This document shows positions 47,457 through 56,223 of a stretch of DNA of 64,000 bases, in pieces. Source of the DNA: Capitulum mitella (lineage: Eukaryota; Arthropoda; Thecostraca; Pollicipedomorpha; Pollicipedidae); assembly GCA_030062745.1 (NCBI GenBank), contig CP099847.1, forward strand, positions 24,352,923 to 24,416,922. The letters are read 5' to 3'. Position 1 is the first letter of the stretch. Every line of letters starts with the position of its first letter. The translations under genes and the position numbers were made by a program. The notes beneath the pieces are model-generated. The model had not been told where the DNA came from. It was given only the letters and a program-made list of their open reading frames with translations, and did not search any database.

Positions 47457-48249
47457 TGGAGCGCTGGGCTAGCGCTGGGCCGCTGACGCTCAGCTACGGT
47501 CGGTCTCGTATTCCCAATGAAACTCATGCTTAGCGCGCACCTGCGCTTCTGCTGGCGATTTGGCCTTTCCAGACGCGGCCAGACACCAGCGTGTAATCGG
47601 AGCTGCGTTGGCAGCGGTGCCCCAGGTGTCTAGTCGTCTTCGTTGGGTGCGGTCTAGGCTCACCTCCTGGGCGTCAGCTTTATTTGCCAGGGAAACACGA
47701 TTGGGTCGGCAAGCTCTTGGTCATATGTACGTGCCCATATGACTCAATCGCGGTATTGAGGAGATTAACTCGAAACCGGCCCGCGCGCGTGATATTAAGG
47801 AGGGGTCGATGGGCTTTGTTAACAGATAAAGACCTCATTGTGTTGTCAAAACGAACGTAACCACCCATGCACCGCAATCAGTTTTTTACCGAGGTGCCGT
47901 GCTGACGCGGTTCTCGCAGCGGGTCGCCGCCAGCGTGGCGCCACGCGCGTCCTCCGCCCGTCGCTCTCGCGCGGTGTGGAGCCGCGAAGGCTCGGGCCGC
48001 GCCGCAGAAGCCGGCCGGTCGGCACGCGGCGGCCCGGCGCGGCGGCGCGGCGGCGGCCCGTTTGAAGCGGTGGCGGCCGCCGGCCGGCCCTGTTTGGCTT
48101 GGCTTGGCTTGGCGGCGGCGGCGCGGACTCTGGTCCGGGCCCGGCCGCCGGCTGAGCTGCTGTTTATCGCCGGATCGTCTCGGTCGGCCGGCTCTCGGCC
48201 GGCCGGTGTCCACCGGGGCCGGGCGGCGGCCGTACCCCCGTCCGTTCAG

Positions 48250-48745
48250 CACCCGTCCGGCATCCGCCCGGCTCCACTCAGCGCCGCCCGGCACTGCTCA
48301 GCGCCCGCCCGGCACTGCTCAGCGCCCGCCCGGCACTGCTCAGCGCCCGCCCGGCGCTACTCAGCGCCGCCCGGCACTGCTCAGCGCCCGCACGGCACCA
48401 CTCAGCGCCGCCCGGCACTGCTCAGCGCCCGCACGGCACCACTCAGCGCCGCCCGGCACTGCTCAGCGCCCGCCCGGCTCCACTCAGCGCCGCCCGGCAC
48501 TGCTCAGCGCCCGCCCGGCTCCACTCAGCGCCGCCCGGCACTGCTCAGCGCGCACCACTCAGCACCCGCACGGCACCACTCAGCGCCCGCACGGCGCTAC
48601 TCAGCGCCCGCCCTCCAGCGCCGCCCGGCACTGCTCAGCGCCCGCCCGGCGCTACTCAGCGCCGCCCGGCACTGCTCAGCGCCCGCCCGGCACCACTCAG
48701 CACCCGCACGGCACCACTCAGCGCCCGCTCAACTCGCTCAGCACT
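48250..48745 (+). repeat. ~21-bp minisatellite (ctcagcgcccgcccggcact), over 20 copies
   Basis: About 500 bases of units 20-21 bases long with variants cccgcacggcacca and gccgcccggctcca. Two plus frames stay open (RPALLSA, PPGTAQRPPG). The array lies in PTK7 intron 2 and is not taken as coding. Confidence 0.88.
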
Positions 48746-50137
48746 CTGACGGAGAGGTGGAGGGAAGAGTGCAGCCATCGTATGTTTCGTTAATCTTGTA
48801 CGCGGTGAGGCGCAGGAACAGTCTTGACTGTGAGTTATGTCCTGCTGAAAGAGCCGCTTTCTGTCCAAGAAAGAAACTAGAACAGCTCGACTGCAGTGCA
48901 TATCAGCTCTAAATAATTTTCAGGAACAGTAATTCGATGCTCTTTTTTAGCACACTTGATACCAGTATTTTAAGAATTTCCATAGAAGCGAAAACTGAAG
49001 AAAAATACTCATTGAGGCAGTCATGGACATGCATGTTGCATGCCACAACACCGGCACAAGTATGCTAAACTTAATGTTTGACGTGTTTACCACTAATTTG
49101 TGATCGTGCCATTTTTATGCCTGCATTAAACGAGAGTACTGCCACCTAATTTATTGTCCTGCGCAGCGCAGTAAAACAATGAAATCCGTCCTCTCATGTC
49201 TCGAAAACATGGCCGTAATTCAAGTTGCTCCGGTGCAGGGATGCCAGCTATTTGCATGGATCAAGATTTGCACACATTCGCAGCCTTGGGGCTCCAAATC
49301 ATTTCGGCGCCCACTGTCCGCCTCATAGCGTCCCGTATGGAATTCACAAATGGGGCATTCAGTTAACATGGGGCATTTGGAGCGTTCCAAAAGAGCAGAG
49401 AACTGCACCCATGCACGAGGCTGTAACGCGCTACACAAGGCCTGTATTGGGTTGGAAAACGGTTCATGCCTTGATGGCAGGAGACCACAAGAAATGTATC
49501 CTGTTGTAGGGGCATTTGTGCTAATAAAGGCGGTAACTTGTTTGCATTAAAGTGCTGTATTACGCTTAAAAGCTTAATCTTTCCTCTTTGTCGTTTGATA
49601 GATACAACTGGTACTGCTGGATGCGCAGGACTTTATGCTCCGCTGAGCGATTTATGCTCCTGCACCAAAGAACAAAAAACACATTTCAACGCATTTCCAG
49701 CCCGGGGTCGGTGTCGTCGTCCGCGCCTGCAGCCGATTACCCGCCGCGGGGGCGGGCGGCGCGGCGCGGCGCGGCGCGGCGCGGGCGTGACATCCGGCAG
49801 CCGGCGGGGCGAGGCGAACGTGGCGGCCGGCGCGATGATATCGGCGCCGCCCTGCAGCCGGCCGACGGTCGAACGCGGCGCACCGCCGCTGCGGCCGCGA
49901 CGCCGGTCGTCTGTGTGCCCGGTGTCCGGGGCCGGGCGGTTTTTGTGTCCGGGCGCCGCCGAGTTCTGAGGCGCCGCCCGCCGGCGCCGTCAGGCTCGGA
50001 GGGCCGAGCAGGCCTGGTCCGGGTGAGGAGTTCCGACTGCGACAGGCGCCGAGGTGTGGTCACCTGTGGGAAACGACCTACCAGACTTGGCGGTGTTCAT
50101 GGCGTTCTGTTGTTCTCTGCGACGTTCCTTTTGAACC

Positions 50138-50320
50138 TTGTTTTTTCTATTCTTGTTTTCGTCTGTAATTTTGAGTTTTGTTTCTCTCTTTCTCCCTGTC
50201 CCCATCTCCCCTTCTCTCCCTTCCTCCCCTGTATTTTTTCTTCCCTCCCTTCTTCTTCTCATCGTCATCATTTTGTTCCTGTCTCCTTTCTCTTTCTCAG
50301 TTTCTGTTTCTCCCGTTCCA
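50138..50320 (+). repeat. Polypyrimidine tract in PTK7 intron 2
   Basis: About 180 bases nearly all C and T (tctccctgtccccatctcccc type). The opposite strand gives a charged Glu/Arg/Lys open frame that is an artefact of composition. Confidence 0.75.
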
Positions 50321-52240
50321 CCCAAAGAAACATTCCTGCACGAGCCACTTGACGTGATGATTGGTTCTAATCCGCTTCTGAGACATAGTATCGAACCATT
50401 CCATTTTCATTACGGTTTCATCTCCACCCAGCCTATACAGTTATGGGCAAGTAGGTCTATCGATGATCAATGCACTGTGCACAGTGACGCTATCCCAAGT
50501 TTCGCGACAGTATTTCAGTATGACAGCATTCCGCCAGTTCCACCGAATATATCAATTTGTCCCCCCGTTATTGCCAGGAACTAGACATGTGAGTTATGGA
50601 TGAACGTATACCAGAACGGGTTGTAATCGCCAGATTGCAGGCGCCTGTATAATGAAATCCTAATATGAACAACTTCTTATGCTTGCAAAGCCTCGTGACT
50701 TCTTGTTTGCTTTATGAATATTTCGTATGCCATGCACCACTTATGAAGCCAGCCATGGGACATGAAACCGTTTTCAGTGCTAATTTCGATTTCCTTTGAT
50801 CCTCCGGGCTGTTGCGATAAGATAGCATGTTGGAATTTTAATAAACGCCATTTTAGTCTCCAAGTTATGTGGAGACTTACTGCAGCGTCTTAAACATAAT
50901 TCGGCGAATTTTTGCGCCGAATTTGGGCCATTTGTGAATTTTTCGTCAGTCTGCCTTCGAAACAGATATCCAAAAACCTAAAACCGTTCTGCTCCAAACA
51001 CCGGTCGTACCGGCACTGTTACCTCGTTTGCGCATCAACTCGGGTTGTCGTCCGCACCAGCGGCTCTCCGTTCCACTGCGACTTACCAATCAGAGCAGGC
51101 ATCATTTCCAGGCCTCAGCTCCACCCGCTTCAGCAGGGCTGAGACCGTGCGATCGCTCCTTGAAGGTCGCGTCCTGCTCTGCCTCCTCTCGTGACCCTTT
51201 GTCTCACGGGCCGGCCGTCTGTCCCTCGGCCGGACCCAGCAGAGGGTGGCACCACGCTGCTCGGCATCCCTGGCCGGATATTAGGCATTCAGCGATGTGG
51301 TGCGGCTGTCCGCGGGCCCTGGCCCCCCGCGATCACCCCCTGTCCGCGCCCCCTCCCCCCCGCGGCGCTGGCAGCCGGGTCAGCCGCTCGCCCTTGGGGT
51401 CGGCGGGGGTTCGCGTTCAGCGCTCGTGGGTGGTATAAGTCGATGACCGCTGGCGGGAAATTCGATCTGTCTCGGACTACACTCAAAGAGTGATTAATTC
51501 CAGTGAATTGCTGCCAGCTAGTGTAACAGACACTTCATTATCACAGTCACTGAACGCGAACGGAGACCCAGAAACCAGTCCGCTCCTGTTGTGCAGAACT
51601 CATTAGCGGCAAAAATTAATGTCGGAAGCAGACAGGGTACTGTAGATAGCTACCAAAAGATTCGAGCCAAGTCCTCGTAAAACTCTGCGTTTGCGCACCA
51701 ACGCGGACGGCTTGCGTTCATGCGTTGCTAGCTTTTGATTGCCACCAGGAGACAATGGAACCCGACTCAGAGGCAATGTAGTTCTCATTACCTCTGCGGC
51801 GAGGAGCATCTTTAAAACTAGGCTCGTTCCCCGCCGGCTTAGGGCCGTTGGGTACAGTATTCATGACCCTCGCCGCTCTTCATCCAGCTGATTAAGTTCC
51901 CGTTCGGTCTGATAATTAAAATTCCCGGCTCAATTTGCTCTGGGAATCAACCGCACGGGACGCACGCTCCTAACTAGATGCAATTTATTCGTCGGCCAGC
52001 TGGAGAGTATGGCACGTGCACAAAAACGCGGTCGGCCGGGGCTTTTTTGTGGGTCGCGCCGTTGGTTTGAGCGGCGGCCGGCGGCGCCGGCGGGGGGCGG
52101 GGCTGATCGGCAATGATATACGCCCACTGTTTCATTACCTGTCGGCGGGCCGTGGAAATTAGCGGCCGCGGCGGGGCGCCGGCGGCCGGCGGGCGTCCCG
52201 CCGTGCCGGCCGCCCGGAGCCGCCGCGCCGTGGGACTGCT

Positions 52241-52290
52241 GGACCGGACCGGACCGGACCGGACCGGACCGGACCGGACCGGAGAGGACC
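52241..52290 (+). repeat. (GGACC)n microsatellite
   Basis: Eight uninterrupted GGACC units followed by a degenerate GGAGAGGACC. The tract is bracketed by ctgctgg on the left and ccagcag on the right, which are inverted copies of each other. Confidence 0.9.
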
Positions 52291-54369
52291 AGCAGCATCT
52301 GGTCCGAGAGTCCCCGGCCGAAAGTACCAGGCCGCAGAGCCGGGCGTGGCGACTCCTGAGAAGCCCCGTCTCAGGCCTGTCGGTGCCGCAGCTCGTGGTC
52401 GTTTGGGTCGCGGCTGAGCGGCAGGGCCTGGCTGCGCACCGCGCGCTGCCCAGCTGGCTGGCCGATCTCGGCTCAGTCCTTTTCACGGCCGCCGCGGCCG
52501 CGTCACGGTTAGCGCGCCCGCCGGCCGGGCGGCGCGGCGCGATGATCGCCTCTCTCCACCGCGTGACGCCCTCCTCTGTTGTTTACCGTGGCCAGCCGCG
52601 GTGGCGACGGCCGTGAATAATCGCCCGGCAGCCGGGCGGGTCGAGCTGGCCAGCCCGTGCGACGCGCCGGCGGTAGAGGCGTCCTCTGCACGCGGACGCT
52701 GCACAGATCTGTCACCGGCGCTCAGCGGAGGGTATTGACTAGTAGACTCTAATTGGCGCCACTCGTTTTTTCTGTAAACAGATTGCAGATAAATCTGACG
52801 CAAGATCGCAGATGACGGGCTCCGGTGGTTGTTTGGGCGCCGCTGTAGACCTGTGACGAACGCGCGGTTTTGTTTGTGTTGGATGCGGGCGAAACACGTT
52901 CCAGGTGTAGATCGGGCACGGCGAAGAAAGAGCGGCGCCGTGCTCAGCGCAACCAATTGTCTCCTTTGCTTTCGTCGGTACCTGAATGCAGCAATGCAAA
53001 AAAGACCGACATGATCTCTGGCGACTATTGCTGTGTTGCGCTGGCGGCACTGTGGCGTGATGCCTGCAGTGCCCCAGGGCTTTTTAGCGTGACCACTGTA
53101 CGTCCAGCATCGGCAAATCAAATGAGTCCTGTGGCGAATGCTGATGCATTTCGTCTTGTTTCAGATGGGAAGCAGTTTACGTGTTTTGACTTGTTAAGTG
53201 TGAGTTAGTTTTATCAGTTGAATGGGATTTACAAAACGAGTAGAGTGCAACCATGGATAAGGAGTCCTTATGGTAGATAATGCGGCGGCTCTACCAACCT
53301 TGGAAAATTTTAACCATGTAGTGTTGTAGCTGTATAGCGTTGTAGGAAACAACTTCAAAATGGCCCGGATTTTATCAGTTTTAAAAACGCAGCTGCGCAC
53401 ATGATCGTTACATGCTACTGTTTAGGAACGGACATATATGACGCATTATTGGATATTCAGAATCAGATTGGTTCCTTTTCTACATGGTCCTGCGTCGTTA
53501 CCATGACTTTGCTCCAAACATCTTAGGACACCCTCCTCGCAAACCGCTGATTCACAACATGGTCCGACCTGGCACTTCAGCTTTCTCAGATGTCGCGGGT
53601 TCGTCGCGGTTTCTCTCCTTTTTATTTCCGTCGAGAAACACGCGTTCACACGGCACCGCTGTCCGGTCCGCACGTGGATCCTGCGGCCTCGGCAAAACCT
53701 CACGCCGGCGTCGCTCGCCGCCTGTCCCGCCGTCGTCTCCTCTCCCGACCCTGCAGCGGTCGCTCCCAGCGTCCGAGCGACAGGCCAAGCCTTAATTCCG
53801 TGCGCGCTGAGCCACACGGTTCCGGGAGCCGGCGAACGCCGCCCGGCCGGGCGGCCATTGTCTGCCGTCCCTGGGGGCGTCAGAGTCGCGAGACGCAGCC
53901 GGCCTGGCTCCGGCCGACCGGCATTAGGGGCTCGGCGCCCGGTGCCGTCACGCGAGGACGGTCGTGCCGTCTGCTCAGCCCCGGCCAGGTGGGCCGTAAT
54001 GCTGGGCCCAGTTTGGTCAGGGATGACGGCCCGTGTGAGGCGCACTGCCGTCTGCAGCACGCGTGCCGCCACCGTTGTACGTTGCCTGTGCTGCCGTGTC
54101 GAGGTTTGTCGTTTGTTTGTGATTTGATCTTCAGCTTCTGGAGTGATCGAAAGGCAATCTTAGCACATTCCGTTCTTCGCCCTGATGACAAACGATGAAG
54201 CGCTGCTATGTCTGTACCAAGATTTAAAGGAGCAGGCCAGCTGCATCGTCATCGGCTTATGCACCATGAATGCTGGATGTGTTTTGTGGAAAGTTGTCTG
54301 TTTCTATTTTTGAACAACACCGGCAAGCTGCAGTCGACAGCTTAGGTACAGGTGCAGTTCACTGACCCC

Positions 54370-54649
54370 CTTTGTCCCCCTCTCGGCACGGCTGGAGCCG
54401 ACAGCGCGGGTTGTCCCTGACCCCTGTCTCCCTCTCGGCACGGCTGGAGCCGACAGCGCGGGTTGTCCCTGACCCCTGCCCCGCTCTCGGCAGGGCTGGA
54501 GCCGACAGCGCGGGTTGTCCCTGACCCCTGTCCCCCTCTCGGCAGGGCTGGAGCCGACGACGCGGGTTGTCCCTGACCCCTGTCCCCCTCTCGACAGGGC
54601 TGAAGCCGACAGCTCGGGTTGTCCCTGACCCCTGTCCCCCTCTTGGCAG
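54370..54649 (+). repeat. 52-bp array repeating the acceptor of PTK7 exon 3
   Basis: The position equivalent to the first exon base occurs at 54390, 54442, 54494, 54546, 54598 and 54650 (the real one), exactly 52 bases apart. Each unit carries GGCTGGAGCCGAC and GCGCGGGT, matching the start of the exon (GGCTGGAGCCGATGGCGCGGGT), with a ccctctcggca-type tract before it. The three copies nearest the exon have an intact CAG acceptor; the two farthest read CAC. Confidence 0.93.
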
Positions 54650-54939
54650 GGCTGGAGCCGATGGCGCGGGTGCAGCTGCAGACGCCGCAGGAGCCGGACG
54701 CCGTCCGGCCCGGCTCGGACGTCGTGCTCCGCTGCCGGGCGGACGGCTCCTGGGGAGATCGGCCTACCAGTGGCTCCGCAACGGCGAGCGGCTGACGCGC
54801 GGGCCGCGGCTGGCGCTGCGCAACAAACGCCTCCAGCTGAGCGCCGTCGAGCCCGGCGACGGCGGCGCCTACTCGTGCCGCGCCACGAACGCCGCCGGCA
54901 CCGCGCGCAGCAACGGCTCCCTGCCGCTGGTCGTCCCCA
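54650..54939 (+). CDS. PTK7: PTK7/off-track, exon 3 (Ig domain 2)
   Basis: Starts W-LEPMARVQLQTPQEPDAVRP, GSDVVLRCRADGS (first Cys), then in another frame SAYQWLRNGERL (core Trp), RLQLSAVEPGDGGAYSCRATN (second Cys) and SLPLVVP-S. Human PTK7 has VTLRCHIDG, TYQWFRDG and HSGLYSCCAH in the same order. The exon is two bases too long or one short for its phases, and the change lies at about 54748-54760 (tcctggggag). With two bases fewer, the gap to YQW has the human length. Assembly error is the simplest cause. The exon is bracketed by tandem copies of both its acceptor and donor. Confidence 0.88.
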
Positions 54940-55380
54940 GTGAGTCTGACCGGGAAGCGGGGAACTCTGGTCGTCCCCAGTGAGTCTGACCGAGGGGCGG
55001 GGAACTCTGGTCGTCCCCAGTGAGTCTGACCGAGGGGCGGGGAACTCTGGTCGTCCCCAGTGAGTCTGACCGAGGGGCGGGGAACTCTGGTCGTCCCCAG
55101 TGAGTCTGACCGAGGGGCGGGGAACTCTGGTCGTCCCCAGTGAGTCTGACCGAGGGGCGGGGAACTCTGGTCGTCCCCAGTGAGTCTGACCGAGGGGCGG
55201 GGAACTCTGGTCGTCCCCAGTGAGTCTGACCGAGGGGCGGGGAACTCTGGTCGTCCCCAGTGAGTCTGACCGGGGCGCACGGAACTCTGGTCGTCCCCAG
55301 TGAGTCTGACTGGGAAGCGGGGAACTCTGGTCGTCCCCAGTGAGTCTGACCGGGGTGCACGGAACTCTGGTCGTCCGCCA
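54929..55380 (+). repeat. 40-bp array repeating the donor of PTK7 exon 3
   Basis: The GTGAGT donor at 54940 recurs every 40 bases to 55340, eleven sites in all, each in the same context GGTCGTCCCCA-GTGAGTCTGACC. The last twelve or so exon bases are part of the unit, so the array starts inside the exon. Most middle units are identical, which points to recent expansion. Reading on past the first donor meets TGA in the second unit. Confidence 0.95.
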
Positions 55381-55687
55381 GGCTGTTGCGCTGGTGGCGC
55401 TGATGAGACGGGGGCTGGAAACGAAATTTGCCCCGCAAGTGGAAACGCGTTGAAGTTCCTCTTCATGCGTTCGAGATGTACGGGTGAAATATCGAAGTGG
55501 TGTGTAGTGTCTTGGACTGGTACGTGTGTACTGTTGTCTTCTATCGGTATTATTGTTCTCTTTAATCGCAGTTCGCACCGTGGACCATACAAGCTCGGCA
55601 GGTGTGACGCACCGAACGTTGCAAAGAACAGCTTACGATGTGCACCGCATATTTCCGCCGGGGCTGATGTCCAGTTTCTGACTCAGT

Positions 55688-55824
55688 TCTGTGACTCAGT
55701 TTACTCCATGTTTATGGCTGCGCTCTGTTCGCGGCAGGCCCCGACTCGGCTCGGAGTTCTGTGACTCAGTTTACTCCATGTTTATGGCTGCGCTCTGTTC
55801 GCGGCAGGCCCCGACTCGGCTCGG
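55688..55824 (+). repeat. 70-bp direct duplication spanning the acceptor of PTK7 exon 4
   Basis: Two copies of a unit from gttctgtgactcagtt through gcggcag and GCCCCGACTCGGCTCGG. The second holds the true acceptor (exon starts 55808); the first has an identical acceptor at 55738. The copied part covers the first 17 exon bases. The copies look identical over their whole shared length. Confidence 0.93.
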
Positions 55825-55949
55825 CTGGTGCTGGCGCCCCGGGACCAGCTGGTGCGCCGCGGGGACACGGCCCGGTTCGACTGCCGCTACCAGGGCGCCG
55901 ACTCGGTCAGCTGGCACTTCGGCGAGCTCGGCCCACTCGCCAACCACGG
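55808..55949 (+). CDS. PTK7: PTK7/off-track, exon 4 (first half of Ig domain 3)
   Basis: Reads PDSARLVLAPRDQLVRRGDT, ARFDCRYQGADSVSWHFGEL and GPLANHG. Human PTK7 has ESFARVVLAPQDVVVARYEE and AMFHCQFSAQPPPSLQWLFED here, so the first Cys and the core Trp are kept. It enters with GC completing a Ser codon begun by the A of exon 3 and leaves in phase 2 at GTGAGC. Splitting an Ig domain near its middle is usual in this gene family. The reading frame is intact. Confidence 0.93.
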
Positions 55950-56179
55950 GTGAGCGACGGCCGGCGCGGCCGGAGGCGACGAACCGGGCGAGAACCAACG
56001 GGAACCCGGCCGTGGCTAAAGAGTTAAGAAGCATATTCTGGCTTGGTTTATCATGAATTGGTGCTCAACCGAAAGAAGATCGCCTTTTTTAAAATATCGG
56101 CTGTGTTCGGCAAATTTAAGGGAAGTCTGAAGCAAAACCTACTCCCTGCTCACTTAAACCTCAAGCAAAACCTACTCCT

Positions 56180-56223
56180 GTTGCACCCTACTCCGCGTCG
56201 GGGCGCGCGGAGTAGGGTGCAAC
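56180..56223. repeat. 18-bp perfect inverted repeat with 8-base loop
   Basis: GTTGCACCCTACTCCGCG at 56180-56197 pairs fully with CGCGGAGTAGGGTGCAAC at 56206-56223, around the loop TCGGGGCG. Just upstream aagcaaaacctactcc occurs twice about 40 bases apart. It may be the tip-to-tip remnant of a foldback element or a structured RNA segment; no further evidence separates these. Confidence 0.9.

Larger units (their letters stand above)
28639..54649 (+). other. PTK7 intron 2 (26.0 kb)
   Basis: The largest intron in view. It contains several minisatellites, simple repeats and one hAT-type MITE, all listed separately. No nested gene was recognised. The longest open frames (for example 37245-38333 plus and 28323-29726 minus) are in very GC-rich DNA and show no family features. 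Confidence 0.8.

Noticed and set aside
47899-48912. 337-codon plus-strand frame with PPGTAQRP-type repeats
   Set aside because: It follows a 21-bp minisatellite in an intron and has no support as a gene.
54304-55592. Minus-strand frames of 416-424 codons across the PTK7 exon 3 region
   Set aside because: They are translations of the 40-bp and 52-bp arrays opposite a real exon.
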